64,000 bases of DNA from Fen-1364 sp049515135 (GCA_049515135.1 JBEKUJ010000002.1:1-64000), one strand, 5' to 3'. Counted from the stretch's first letter, positions 51,326 to 60,645 are shown. Numbers and translations are program-made. The notes: generated from the sequence alone by a model not told the origin.

Positions 51326-53027
51326 GCCGCTCCTCCATCCAGCGGCGCGCGGCTTGCTCGATCTGCGCTGCCGATCGCATTGGCACCAGGCTCCGGGCAA
51401 AAGCCTCAGCCTCCATGACTCCCACCGAGCGTATGATCCTCTTGATGAGCGGGATGGCGATGGGGCCCATGGAGAAGCTGTCCAGCCCCAGCCCCAGCAG
51501 GACAACGGTGGCAATGGGGTCTCCTGCCATCTCCCCGCACATCCCCACGGGCAGGCCGCACGCATGGGCGTTTTCGATGGTGGTGCGGATGAGGCGAAGC
51601 ACTCCCGGGTGAAACGGCTCGTACAGATACGCTACGCGCTCGTTGCCACGGTCCACCGCCAGGGTGTACTGGATCAGGTCGTTGGTTCCAATGGAGAAGA
51701 AATCCGCCTGCGCGGCCAGGATGTCGGAGGACAGCGCCGCGGAGGGCACCTCGATCATGATCCCGATGGGGATTTCCTCCCGGAACTGGATGTTCTCCCG
51801 CCGCAGCTCTGCCTTCACCTCAGTCAGCGTTTCGACGATCCTGGAAAGCTCCTCCGCGCCCGATATCAGGGGAAACATGATGCGCAGGTTTCCGTTCACG
51901 GACGAGCGCAGGAGGGCGCGCAGCTGGGTGCGGAAGATTTCCGGCTTTGCCAGGCAGAAGCGCACCGCCCGCCATCCCAGGAGCGGGTTGGCATCAGCGC
52001 CCAGGGAGAAGCCCGGCATGATCTTGTCCCCGCCAAGGTCCAGCGTCCTGATGGTCACGCTCCTGCCGCGCATGGCCTTGAGCACGGAGCTGTACGCATG
52101 GTACTGGTCCTCTTCCGAGGGGAAACGATTGGGCTGCAGAAAAAGGAACTCGGAACGAAAGAGCCCGATGCCGTCCCCGCCGTGCGTGAGAACGGAATCC
52201 ACCTCTTCCGGGAGCTCTATATTCGCTTCGATGGACACGAGCTTCCCGTCCACCGTCTCCGCGGGAAGCTCCTGCAGCTCCTTCAGGATGACGTACTTGC
52301 GCTGCCAGTCCTTCCTTCGCTCGTCATACAGGTCCCGCGTGAGGTCGTCCGGCTCCACGATGACGGTACCACGGATCCCGTCCACAATGACCTCGTCCCC
52401 CGATTTGACATGGCGGCTGATATCCGAGAGCCCGAGGACAGCGGGGATCTCGCTGGATCTCGCCAGAATGGCGGTATGCGAAGTCTTCCCGCCGACGTCC
52501 GCCGCGATACCCAGCACAAGCCTGCGATCAAGCCCCAAAGTGTCCGATGGCATGAGGTTGTGCGTGACAAGGATGACTTCACTCTTGACATCGGAGAGCT
52601 GGACCTTGGGCCGAAAGAGCAGATGCCCCAGTATCCTGCTGCCTGCGTCGCTGAAGTCCACCGTCCGCTCTCGAAGGTACTGATTGTCCACGGCCTCGAG
52701 CTTCTGGGACATCTCCTCGATGATCTGAAGGAGCACCCATTCCACGTTGCGCTGCTGTTCTTCCAGCGCCTCCCGTACCCTGCTTTTCAGGTCCGGGTCA
52801 TCGAACATGAGGATCTGAGCATCGAAGAGCCTGGCATTTCGTCCCCGAGCAAGGCCCTTCACCTCTTCAGACGCTTTGCCGAGCGCGGTGAGGAACCTTC
52901 CATACTCGTATTCGACCTGCGAGGCTTCGATATGGTGCCGAGGTACCGTGAGCTTGTCGTCAAGGAACAGGAACGCCCTGCCCCGGGCGATGCCAGGCGA
53001 GGCGCTGATCCCCGCGAACTCCATCAT
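51306..53027 (-). CDS. ptsI: Phosphoenolpyruvate-protein phosphotransferase (enzyme I)
   Basis: 573 residues, full length. Active-site His in GGKTSHTAILARS. PEP site in GDGIGLFRSEFLF, TIRTLDLGGDK, and SIGTNDLIQYTLAVDRGN. Cys in GMCGEMAGDP. It phosphorylates HPr with PEP. No sugar permease genes are seen here, so a regulatory PTS is possible. The start ATG 53027 lacks a ribosome site and lies 8 nt after a consensus -10, so the message appears leaderless. Confidence 0.96.
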   Translation of the reverse strand: MMEFAGISASPGIARGRAFLFLDDKLTVPRHHIEASQVEYEYGRFLTALGKASEEVKGLARGRNARLFDAQILMFDDPDLKSRVREALEEQQRNVEWVLLQIIEEMSQKLEAVDNQYLRERTVDFSDAGSRILGHLLFRPKVQLSDVKSEVILVTHNLMPSDTLGLDRRLVLGIAADVGGKTSHTAILARSSEIPAVLGLSDISRHVKSGDEVIVDGIRGTVIVEPDDLTRDLYDERRKDWQRKYVILKELQELPAETVDGKLVSIEANIELPEEVDSVLTHGGDGIGLFRSEFLFLQPNRFPSEEDQYHAYSSVLKAMRGRSVTIRTLDLGGDKIMPGFSLGADANPLLGWRAVRFCLAKPEIFRTQLRALLRSSVNGNLRIMFPLISGAEELSRIVETLTEVKAELRRENIQFREEIPIGIMIEVPSAALSSDILAAQADFFSIGTNDLIQYTLAVDRGNERVAYLYEPFHPGVLRLIRTTIENAHACGLPVGMCGEMAGDPIATVVLLGLGLDSFSMGPIAIPLIKRIIRSVGVMEAEAFARSLVPMRSAAQIEQAARRWMEERLDFFSW

Positions 53028-53035
53028 GCGGCGAG

Positions 53036-53064
53036 AGTATAGCGTTATTCAATGGGCCTGTCAA
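53036..53064 (-). promoter_or_regulatory. Consensus promoter positioned for a leaderless ptsI transcript
   Basis: On the minus strand perfect TTGACA (53064-53059), 17 bp, TATACT (53041-53036), then 8 nt to the ATG. It is the cleanest example of the recurring layout. Confidence 0.85.
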
Positions 53065-53091
53065 ACAAACCGATCATAGAATGAAGGCGAA

Positions 53092-53898
53092 ATGGCAACA
53101 AAGAAGACATCGCGGACCCGCTCACCCTCCCTCCGCAGCCGCCCAAGTTCTCTCCGCAGCCGGGGCTTGGGCTGCCTCTTCTGGCTGTGCCTCCTGGCCA
53201 TCATCGTCGCGGTAGGCTACGCAGCACGCACCCAGATTGCGGACACCTTCACCAGGCTTGTGGGCAAAGGCGCCCAGCCCGGCTCCAGCCGCACAGCGCC
53301 CCAGGTCACTGTCAGGCCGCTTTCTGATGCAAATATCCCGCCTGCGCGGGATGCGGGGAGCCCGACCGCCGGGGGACAGGCAGCACAGACGCAGGGCAAG
53401 CCGCAGGCGTCCGCCGGTGACCGGGTTATAACGGTGACCCGGCCGCCCGTCTCTCCTCAGACGGAAGAGAGACCGATCCTGCGCAAGACCCGCTTGTTCT
53501 TCCTGTCGGTTGACCAGAACGGAAGCATTTCCATGAAAGGCGTCATACGCCAGATCCCCCAGAGCGATTCGCCTCTGAAGGACGCGCTGGACATCCTCCT
53601 CAAAGGCCCGACGTCGCAGGAGATCAATCTCGGGCTTCTCACAATGATCCCCACGGGCACGACGCTGCGCGGGGTGACGGTCCGAGGAGACACCGCGTAC
53701 GTGGACTTCAGCGAGAGCTTTCGATTCAACTCGCTGGGAATCGAAGGAATGAAGGCACAGCTTCGCCAGGTCGTGTACGCCGCCACCGAGTTCCCGACTG
53801 TCAAAAGGGTGCAGTTCCTCATCGAAGGGAAGAAGGTCGACTATCTCGGAACCGAGGGCGTGAGCATCAACGAGCCGCTCTCCCGAAGCTCGTTCTAG
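53092..53898 (+). CDS. GerMN-domain protein
   Basis: 268 residues. A basic N-terminus precedes one transmembrane helix (about 27-45), then a Pro/Ala/Gln-rich linker (about 60-125). The C-terminal GerMN domain shows LKDALDILLKGPT, YVDFSESF and QLRQVVYAATEFPTV. GerMN domains occur in spore germination protein GerM and in non-spore-forming bacteria, probably binding envelope polymers. The start is ATG 53092 after GAAGGCGAA. It is divergent from ptsI. Confidence 0.82.
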   Translation: MATKKTSRTRSPSLRSRPSSLRSRGLGCLFWLCLLAIIVAVGYAARTQIADTFTRLVGKGAQPGSSRTAPQVTVRPLSDANIPPARDAGSPTAGGQAAQTQGKPQASAGDRVITVTRPPVSPQTEERPILRKTRLFFLSVDQNGSISMKGVIRQIPQSDSPLKDALDILLKGPTSQEINLGLLTMIPTGTTLRGVTVRGDTAYVDFSESFRFNSLGIEGMKAQLRQVVYAATEFPTVKRVQFLIEGKKVDYLGTEGVSINEPLSRSSF

Positions 53899-53922
53899 GG
53901 AAGATCGCGCGAAGCGCCATGC

Positions 53923-53950
53923 GCGGGTACGCGTTCCGTGCGAACGCGGT
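53923..53950. repeat. 28-bp palindromic element, copy 2
   Basis: Matches 46790-46817 at 27 of 28 positions. The surrounding 53899-54031 stretch is gene-free and full of short inverted repeats, such as GCCGGC with GCCGGC (53982-54003) and a CGCGAAGCG core at about 53908. Confidence 0.8.
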
Positions 53951-54031
53951 GCCGCGTACTCGCCGAACGGGTACTCCCGCAGCCGGCAGACGTGTCCGCC
54001 GGCGTCAATCGTGCCATCGCCCTACGGGCTC

Positions 54032-54829
54032 CTAGCCCCAGCCTCCCAGGATGACCTTTTCGAGGCCGCGAGGTGAGACGTCACCACGGCGCTCTTCCCC
54101 CGTCCGCAGGAGAAAGAGAAGCTCCCGGTTTCCTTTTCTTCCTCGAACTGGCGACAGCAAGGCCTTTTCGACGCGGACGTTTTCAGTTGCGAGCCCGCTG
54201 ACGAGCTCCTGGACAATCGACGCAACCGTGCGGGGGTCCCGCACCACGCCTCGAAACTCCTTCGATGGGCTTGACCATTCGAACTGCGGCTTGACCAGGA
54301 AGATTCCCCAGCCCTCGCGCGTGAGCCCCAGAATGTGGGATGCCGCGCGCCGCAGCGATCGGAAGGAAAGGTCCGCTACAGCCCGGTGGGGCGCAGGGTC
54401 GAGGTCAACCGGCCGGAGGCGCATGATGTTCGTCCCTTCCCTCACGAGCACGCGCGAGTCTCTTCGAAGCCGCCAGTCCAGCTGGTTGGTTCCGACGTCG
54501 ACTGCATGGACGAGCGCAGCGCCGTAGGAAAGAAGGCAATCCGTGAACCCTCCGGTTGAGCAGCCGGCGTCGATCCACACGAACCCCTGACAGTCGATCT
54601 TCCACGTCTCCAGGGCGTACGCCAGTTTTTCCCCGCCCCGTGACGCATACTGGGGCCGTTCACGCAAGCTGACCCTGGAGCCACCGTCAACGCGGACACC
54701 AGGCTTTCCCACGGGCTCTCCATCGACTCGCACATCGCCGCGGAGGATCAGGGCAAAAAGCTCCCTCTCGGACCTGTCGGGATACGCTGTTTTCAGAAGA
54801 TCTATCAGGGCAACCCGTCGTGAAGCCAT
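54032..54829 (-). CDS. tlyA: TlyA-family rRNA 2'-O-methyltransferase
   Basis: 265 residues. An N-terminal S4 domain (RRVALIDLLKTAYPDRSERE in part, DVRVDGEPV) precedes an FtsJ-like methyltransferase with IDAGCSTGGFTDCLL (AdoMet site) and the KDKE-type residues Lys in YASRGGEKLA and Asp in ADLSF. Known TlyA enzymes modify 16S and 23S rRNA cytidines. It starts 1 nt after the ymdB stop. Confidence 0.9.
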   Translation of the reverse strand: MASRRVALIDLLKTAYPDRSERELFALILRGDVRVDGEPVGKPGVRVDGGSRVSLRERPQYASRGGEKLAYALETWKIDCQGFVWIDAGCSTGGFTDCLLSYGAALVHAVDVGTNQLDWRLRRDSRVLVREGTNIMRLRPVDLDPAPHRAVADLSFRSLRRAASHILGLTREGWGIFLVKPQFEWSSPSKEFRGVVRDPRTVASIVQELVSGLATENVRVEKALLSPVRGRKGNRELLFLLRTGEERRGDVSPRGLEKVILGGWG

Positions 54830-54830
54830 T

Positions 54831-55640
54831 TCAAACAGAGGAGAGCTGGCGCACCCTCTCGATGCTCAATGCCTTTCCGCTCGACGGATCCAGCTCGATC
54901 AGCACGCCCATGATCTCCGCGGCTGAGTTCTGCACTTCCATCTTGAGCGGCATCTGCGTGAGGCTTCGCGCCACTGCCGTCTCCTTTTTCATTCCAATGA
55001 CGCTGTCGGCCGGCCCGCTCATGCCGATGTCGGTGATGTACGCCGTGCCGCCGGAAAGGATCCTCTCGTCCGCGGTCTGCACATGTGTATGCGTCCCGAC
55101 CACGGCCGACGCTTCCCCATCAAGGTACATTCCGAGGGCTTCTTTCTCCTCCACCGATTCGGCATGGAAGTCAACAATGGAGAGACGCGCCTTCCCACGG
55201 AATTGCTTCAGGAGAGACCGGCCCACCAGGAGAGGATCACGCAGTGGAGAGAGGTTGACCCTCCCTTCCAGGTTGATGACCAGCACCGGGATGTCGCGGG
55301 CCGTGACAATGCAGTGTCCCTTGCCGGGGATTGCGTCAGTGCCGGGCAGGACAGGGTAGTTCTCGGGACGCAGGAGCACGTCGTTCGTCTTCAGGACGGG
55401 AAAAATATCGCGCTTCTGCCAGATGTGATTGCCGGACGTGATGACGTGTACGCCTGACTTGAACATGCGCTCTGCGATGTCGGGAGTGAGCCCGAAGCCA
55501 TCGGCTGCGTTTTCCCCGTTGGCTATCACAAGGTCCGCGCCGAGCTTGCGCACGAGCTCCGGCAGGCCGACGAAAAGGGCCCTGCATCCTGGTTGACCGA
55601 CAACGTCTCCCACGACGAGGACCCTCAGATTCTGGCTCAC
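54831..55640 (-). CDS. YmdB-family metallophosphoesterase
   Basis: 269 residues. Metal-binding motifs are VGDVVGQPG, ANGENAADG, TSGNHIWQKRD, VDFHAES and GTHTHVQTAD. YmdB is a cyclic-nucleotide phosphodiesterase whose gene often follows rny, as here. The start is GTG 55640, 3 nt after the rny stop. Confidence 0.93.
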   Translation of the reverse strand: MSQNLRVLVVGDVVGQPGCRALFVGLPELVRKLGADLVIANGENAADGFGLTPDIAERMFKSGVHVITSGNHIWQKRDIFPVLKTNDVLLRPENYPVLPGTDAIPGKGHCIVTARDIPVLVINLEGRVNLSPLRDPLLVGRSLLKQFRGKARLSIVDFHAESVEEKEALGMYLDGEASAVVGTHTHVQTADERILSGGTAYITDIGMSGPADSVIGMKKETAVARSLTQMPLKMEVQNSAAEIMGVLIELDPSSGKALSIERVRQLSSV

Positions 55641-55643
55641 TCG

Positions 55644-57173
55644 CTAGCGCGCGTACTCGACGACGCGCATCTCCCGAATGATGGTGACCTTGATCCGGCC
55701 GGGGTACTTGAGCTCAGTCTCTATTCGCTTGGCAATTCCTTTTGCAAGCTCCTTGGCGGCGTCGTCGCTGACCTTCTCATTGTTCACCAGGATGCGCAGC
55801 TCTCGTCCTGCCTGGATGGCATACGCCTTGTCCACGCCCTCGAAGTCCTCCGCAATCGACTCCAGATTCTCCAGACGCTTCAGGTAGTTGTCCAGAGTCT
55901 CCTTGCGCGCGCCTGGCCGGGCGGCCGAGATGGCGTCCGCGATCTGCACGATGACCGCCTCCACGCTCTCCGGCGCCACGTCCCCATGGTGGGCTCCGAT
56001 GGCGTTGATGACGCGTGCGTCTTCACCGAGCTTGCGGGCAAGATCCATCCCCACCTCGATATGGTTGCCGTCACCGTCAGCCTCGACCCCCTTGCCGATG
56101 TCGTGAAGGAGCGCCGCGCGTTTTGCCAGCTCCACGTCGCCCCCGACCTCTGCGGCAATCATGCCGGCTATCAGCGCGACTTCTTTGGAGTGGGCCAGGA
56201 CATTCTGTCCGTAGCTGGTGCGGTAATGAAGCCGGCCCAGGGTCCTGATGGCCTCAGGGCTCATGGTATGGATCCCGACCTCGAAGAGGACCCGTTCACC
56301 CTCTTCATAGATGGTCTGGGCGATCTCCTTGCTGACCTTCTGGACGATCTCCTCTATTCGGGCGGGATGGATCCGACCGTCGGAAATCAGCCTGCTGAGC
56401 GCAGTCTTGGCGATTTCCCGCCTGATGGGATCGAAGCACGAGATGACCACGGCTTCCGGGGTGTCGTCGATGATGATGTCAACGCCTGTCAGAGTTTCCA
56501 GGGTCCGAATGTTTCGACCTTCCCGTCCGATGATGCGGCCCTTCATTTCATCGTTGGGAAGGGTCACGGTTGTAACCGTTACTTCGGAAGCGACATCTGT
56601 TGCCAGCCGCTGGATGGTGGTTACCAGGATGTCCCGCGCCTTGCGGTCAGCGGCAAGCCGGGCCTCCTGTTCAATGACGTTGATAGTCACTTGAGCGTCG
56701 TGCCGAGCCTCGTTTTCGAGGCTCTGCACAAGAAGCTTCTTGGCCTCCGCCCTCGTGAGGCCAGATATCCTTTCCAGCTCCGCGGCTATCCGCTCACCTT
56801 CCTGCTGCAGCGCCGCTTCTTTTTCAGCGGCTTCCCTCTCCCGGTTGCTGACGACCCTCTCCTGTTTTTCAAGGGACTCAAAGCGTTTTTCTAGGTTTTC
56901 TTCTTTCTGAAGGAGGCGCCTCTCAACTCGCTGGAGCTCGATTCTGCGCTCCCGCGTTTCTTTTTCCAGCTGGTTGCGTTCCCGCAGGAGCTGGTCCTTG
57001 CTCTCAAGTATCGCCTCTTTCTTCTTTGCTTCCGCCTCTCTTAAGGCCTCCGTGACAATCCGTGTTGCCCTTTGCTCTGCCGATGAAAGCTGAAAACGTG
57101 CGTAAAGCCATCGAATTAGCCAACCTAGAAATAAACCGGCGAGAGGAAGAATGAAGTACGCCAGTGTGCTCAT
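55644..57173 (-). CDS. rny: Ribonuclease Y
   Basis: 509 residues. A transmembrane anchor (about 5-24), a long coiled coil (about 30-190), a KH domain (GRIIGREGRNIRTLE) and an HD domain (LLHDIGKG) define RNase Y. It starts mRNA decay at the membrane. The start is ATG 57173 with GGAGGAAG 3 nt upstream; a GTG at 57185 would use the ribosome site itself as coding sequence and is unlikely. It heads the operon rny-ymdB-tlyA. Confidence 0.96.
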   Translation of the reverse strand: MSTLAYFILPLAGLFLGWLIRWLYARFQLSSAEQRATRIVTEALREAEAKKKEAILESKDQLLRERNQLEKETRERRIELQRVERRLLQKEENLEKRFESLEKQERVVSNREREAAEKEAALQQEGERIAAELERISGLTRAEAKKLLVQSLENEARHDAQVTINVIEQEARLAADRKARDILVTTIQRLATDVASEVTVTTVTLPNDEMKGRIIGREGRNIRTLETLTGVDIIIDDTPEAVVISCFDPIRREIAKTALSRLISDGRIHPARIEEIVQKVSKEIAQTIYEEGERVLFEVGIHTMSPEAIRTLGRLHYRTSYGQNVLAHSKEVALIAGMIAAEVGGDVELAKRAALLHDIGKGVEADGDGNHIEVGMDLARKLGEDARVINAIGAHHGDVAPESVEAVIVQIADAISAARPGARKETLDNYLKRLENLESIAEDFEGVDKAYAIQAGRELRILVNNEKVSDDAAKELAKGIAKRIETELKYPGRIKVTIIREMRVVEYAR

Positions 57174-57207
57174 ATCTTCCTCCACACACGTGCACTAAGT
57201 CAATGAT

Positions 57208-57236
57208 AGAGTAAGTCAGTTTAGTTGGTTTGTCAA
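57208..57236 (-). promoter_or_regulatory. Sigma70 promoter of the rny operon
   Basis: On the minus strand perfect TTGACA (57236-57231), 17 bp, TACTCT (57213-57208), then about 34 nt to the start. Confidence 0.75.
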
Positions 57237-57313
57237 GGGTGACCTATGAATGGGGCAGTTATACCCGAATTGTTACGGATTTTGTGTCGTTGTGACACAC
57301 CTCCACGCTTCAA

Positions 57314-60300
57314 TTATTGAATCAGGAGCTTTGAAAAGATGCCCTTCATGGAAATATCCTGGTCAGCCGCGAATGCCAGAAGGATGTAGGCTTCCTGGGA
57401 GCGAAACGAAGCGGGAATGAAGAGAATCCTTTTCATGTATCGCAGGTCCTCCTGATCGATGAAGAACCTCCAGGTATGCAGGTCTGACGGATTTCGATCC
57501 ACGGCGACAGCCTTCTTGTCAGCAAAGAATTGCGTGGCAAACGGGTCCTCATTCTCGAAACGCAGCTGCTGGCGGCTCTTTTCGTTGAGGCCGACGGTCA
57601 GCTCGAGGGAATAGCCGCTCGGTCCCCTCAGCAGTATGCCTGCACTGACGGCAGAGACGCGGCGGGAGACCTCCACCAGTGACTTCATCTGCTGGGTTAG
57701 AGTAATCAATCGAGGATAGAAGGCAAGAAAACCATCATAATCAATTCCGTCTCTGGTGAACGTGATGGGGCGTGTCTTCTCCGTGTCGCCCGGACGGGCT
57801 TCATCGGGCTTCCCGCTCTGCCGCGGCATTTCGCCTGGCAGATCAAAGACCGCTTCACCGCTTAATATGTCTCCAATCCCCGAGAGGGAGTCGTCTTGAG
57901 CCCTGGGAGGCGGCGAGGTATGCGAAACCACCTCCTGGGCGATCTCCCGCAGCCCCCTGCCCCGGGAAAGCTCGCGCGGCGCGGCCGGCCCCGACTCTTG
58001 TGTTGCGCCGGCCCCGTAGACCTCTTCCTTGATGCGGAATACACCGTCTTCCATCACGATGGTCGATCTGCTTTCCTCCACCAGATGCAGCATTTCATCA
58101 ATGGTCCAGCTCTTGACGGCCCCGCTTGCAAGAAGCTTTGTCAGCTCTTCCCGACGGTCCTCCAGGGAAGGCGCTCCGGTGTTGTCAGCTTCTTCAACGC
58201 CCATCGCTTCGTCAACCGTCTCAAGCTCGCCTATGTCCTGCTCATCCGGAAAGCTCTCCGGTTCAACGTCGACGAGCGCCGTCATGTCGGCCTCCACTTC
58301 CATGATCTCTTCGACATCGGAAAGCTCCTCCACGTCGGAGAGCTCCTCCAGGCGTCTCAAATCCTCGCTGTCAGCGGATCCCGATTCTTCGCCTTCAGCT
58401 TCCGGGAGCCAGATCTGCGATTCCTCCTCATCGGCTGCGGGAAGAATCTCCAGTCCTTCCTCAAACGGCAATGGCGGCAGCGGCCGTATGTCAGGGAGAG
58501 CCTCAAGTTCTTCCAGGACTTCATCCGGTGAGTCGATCGAAAATCGATCCGCCTCGAGGGCCATGGGAGTGGTCGGGTGCGTCGCAACTGTACGCGCGGA
58601 CGGCGCTGTCTCCTGTTGCATTCGGACGCTCTCCAGCGCGCCGACGTTCGCAAACTCGCGTTCCGGAAGCACCGCCGCGTGACTGACGACGGGCCGCGGC
58701 GCCTCGGCTGGCGCGGGGGACTGTTCTTCATCACTCCGCCCCAGGTCTGCGCCCAGATCGGAAACTGCTGCTTCCTCGAGTTCCTCAACCGCTTCGGCCT
58801 CCTCGACTGCCTCGGCCTCCTCGACTGCCTCGGCCTCCTCGACTGCTTCGGCCTCCTCGACTGCTTCGGCCTCCTCGACTGCTTCGGCCTCCTCGACTGC
58901 TTCGGCCTCCTCGACCGCTTCTGCCTCCTCGACCGCTTCTGCCTCCTCGACCGCTTCTGCTTCCTCGACCGCTTCTGCTTCCTCGACCGCTTCTGCTTCC
59001 TCGACCGCTTCTGCTTCCTCGACCGCTTCTGCTTCCTCGACTGCTTCTGCTTCCTCGACTGCTTCTGCTTCCTCGACTGCTTCGGCCTCCTCGACTGCTT
59101 CTGCTTCCTCGACTGCTTCTGCTTCCTCGACTGCTTCTGCTTCTCCCACGGCGGCCGCGGTCTCGTCAGAAACCGCTGGAGTCTTTCCTGTTTCTGCCGT
59201 CTCCGAACGCACGGCGCGTGTTTCCCGGGCCGGCAGGCTGCGCGTAAGAGTCTCTTTCTGGAGGGCGTTGCGGATCAACGCCTCGAGGCGCGAGAAATCC
59301 AGGGCCCCGACGGCCGGTACTTGGGGCGTCTCGGCTCGCCGCGAGATGAGATCCAGTATCTCGTTCCAGCTCCTGGACATGTACTCTTCGACCAGGGGCT
59401 TCTGTCTGCGTGACACTCGCCCGATGCCGCGCTGGATCTGCCACGTTATCTCCCCCTGGCGCGATTCGAGCTCCCGCCGCCATCTGCTCCAGTCGGTCCC
59501 GCCCGGTCCCTCGACGAGCTCCGTGATAAGCTGAACCTGGAAGCGTTTCACTCTCTGGCGCAGCACATCCAGGGGGTCTGTCCTCAGGTTGATGAGGAGG
59601 TAGACAATGAGAAAAACGGTGAGAAAGAACGTCCCCAGGAGGAGACCCTTCATGAGATCCGTCATTTCAAACACCGAGGAATCCACGAGGAGGCTTGCCA
59701 CCCCCCCTTGTGTGAGCCGAAGTGAGAAAGACAGGAACGAGCCGGTCCCGCCGCCTTCCCGGGTCAACGCAAGCGGAGACGTGAATGACGTCGAGCCGGT
59801 GTGAGCCCGCCAGGTCGCCTCCAAGGCGGCTGTCACCGGCCGGGGATCAGCCGCAGTGAAATTGAGAAGGACACCATCGTTCTGAACGAGGACGACGCTT
59901 GTGACGGGCACCTGCGGCATGAGCTGCAAGTCTCTGAGGAGATCCAGCGAATCCACATAGAAGACCGCCGTTCCCTTGAGAATCTGAGTCCCTCCACTTC
60001 CTTCGGCGGGCTGGTACACCGGCATGAGGTAGAGGAACCTGCCTTGATTGCCATCGATGAAGAGTCTCGGCTGATCGCCTGCGCCCAGGATGATCGAGCT
60101 TGCAGGAATGGCCTGGTCGATCTCCCCATAGTTTCGGTATGCAAACCGGTCAGGCCTCTGATCCTTTGCATCCGAAGCAATGGAGCTGAAAACGATTCTC
60201 TGTCCGTCAGGGGCGAGGACCCGCACCGCGGAAACCTTCAGGGCGGCGATGGCATCCGCCCATTGACGCATCACGTCAGCAGGAAGGTTTGTCCCGAAGG

Positions 60301-60538
60301 AGGCAGAGACGAAGTCTTTCCTGGCAAGGGTCGAAAGGCGCTCGATATTCGCTGCGTGATACTTTTCTATCCTGTCTCCGAGAACGGCCAGCTGCTGCTC
60401 GTATCCCTTCTCGACCCGCGGGAGGAAGAAGCTTGCCTGCAGAATGTCGAAAAGACCGGAGAAGGCGAGAACGCTGAACCCGGCGAACAGAACGATGGAT
60501 ATGAGCAGGCTTATGGCGACCTTGAGACTTTGCCGCAT
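57314..60538 (-). CDS. Large membrane protein with sensor-like N-terminus and hexapeptide repeats
   Basis: 1,074 residues. A transmembrane helix (about 7-30) and a second near 310-330 flank an extracytoplasmic region with Cache-like features (VRVLAPDGQRIVFSS, AVFYVDSLDLLRDL). After a cytoplasmic stretch, about 20 copies of AEAVEE lie at about residues 470-590, followed by a long acidic region and a final domain (about 900-1074) of unknown family. The start is ATG 60538, 8 nt after TATACT; an upstream TTG at 60574 lacks support. I do not recognise the whole. Its N-terminus may sense small molecules. Confidence 0.8.
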   Translation of the reverse strand: MRQSLKVAISLLISIVLFAGFSVLAFSGLFDILQASFFLPRVEKGYEQQLAVLGDRIEKYHAANIERLSTLARKDFVSASFGTNLPADVMRQWADAIAALKVSAVRVLAPDGQRIVFSSIASDAKDQRPDRFAYRNYGEIDQAIPASSIILGAGDQPRLFIDGNQGRFLYLMPVYQPAEGSGGTQILKGTAVFYVDSLDLLRDLQLMPQVPVTSVVLVQNDGVLLNFTAADPRPVTAALEATWRAHTGSTSFTSPLALTREGGGTGSFLSFSLRLTQGGVASLLVDSSVFEMTDLMKGLLLGTFFLTVFLIVYLLINLRTDPLDVLRQRVKRFQVQLITELVEGPGGTDWSRWRRELESRQGEITWQIQRGIGRVSRRQKPLVEEYMSRSWNEILDLISRRAETPQVPAVGALDFSRLEALIRNALQKETLTRSLPARETRAVRSETAETGKTPAVSDETAAAVGEAEAVEEAEAVEEAEAVEEAEAVEEAEAVEEAEAVEEAEAVEEAEAVEEAEAVEEAEAVEEAEAVEEAEAVEEAEAVEEAEAVEEAEAVEEAEAVEEAEAVEEAEAVEEAEAVEEAEAVEELEEAAVSDLGADLGRSDEEQSPAPAEAPRPVVSHAAVLPEREFANVGALESVRMQQETAPSARTVATHPTTPMALEADRFSIDSPDEVLEELEALPDIRPLPPLPFEEGLEILPAADEEESQIWLPEAEGEESGSADSEDLRRLEELSDVEELSDVEEIMEVEADMTALVDVEPESFPDEQDIGELETVDEAMGVEEADNTGAPSLEDRREELTKLLASGAVKSWTIDEMLHLVEESRSTIVMEDGVFRIKEEVYGAGATQESGPAAPRELSRGRGLREIAQEVVSHTSPPPRAQDDSLSGIGDILSGEAVFDLPGEMPRQSGKPDEARPGDTEKTRPITFTRDGIDYDGFLAFYPRLITLTQQMKSLVEVSRRVSAVSAGILLRGPSGYSLELTVGLNEKSRQQLRFENEDPFATQFFADKKAVAVDRNPSDLHTWRFFIDQEDLRYMKRILFIPASFRSQEAYILLAFAADQDISMKGIFSKLLIQ
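58783..59145 (-). repeat. 18-bp coding tandem repeat (AEAVEE)
   Basis: About 20 near-identical 18-bp units encode AEAVEE. Sub-blocks share the same silent variants (a GGCCTCCTCGACTGC type to the left, GCTTCCTCGACCGC types in the middle, GCTTCCTCGACTGC at the right), consistent with stepwise in-frame expansion. Confidence 0.95.
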
Positions 60539-60546
60539 TGAGAAAC

Positions 60547-60575
60547 AGTATACCTTCTCTTTGTCTATCGGCAAA
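60547..60575 (-). promoter_or_regulatory. Promoter positioned for a leaderless transcript of the 57314 gene
   Basis: On the minus strand TTTGCC (60575-60570), 17 bp, TATACT (60552-60547), then 8 nt to ATG 60538. TTGCCG at 16 bp is an alternative -35. No ribosome site is present. Confidence 0.55.
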
Positions 60576-60602
60576 AGGGGGTGGACGCCTGAGGGACACG
60601 GG

Positions 60603-60623
60603 CCGGCAGGACAGTCTTGCCGG
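60603..60623. terminator. Hairpin after rplQ
   Basis: CCGGCA/TGCCGG with a nine-base loop lies about 23 nt beyond the rplQ stop. It could end the ribosomal operon. No T-run follows. Confidence 0.45.
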
Positions 60624-60645
60624 GCATGCAGCGGAAGGACGGCTT

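Noticed and set aside
58783..59145. Regular short repeats that could suggest a CRISPR array
   Set aside because: The units are 18 bp, contiguous and coding, with no spacers. No cas-like genes are near.
58577..59413. Open frame on the plus strand rich in Cys, Phe, Leu and Asp
   Set aside because: It is the antisense reading of the AEAVEE repeat. The minus-strand frame spans the whole region with membrane helices and normal codon use.
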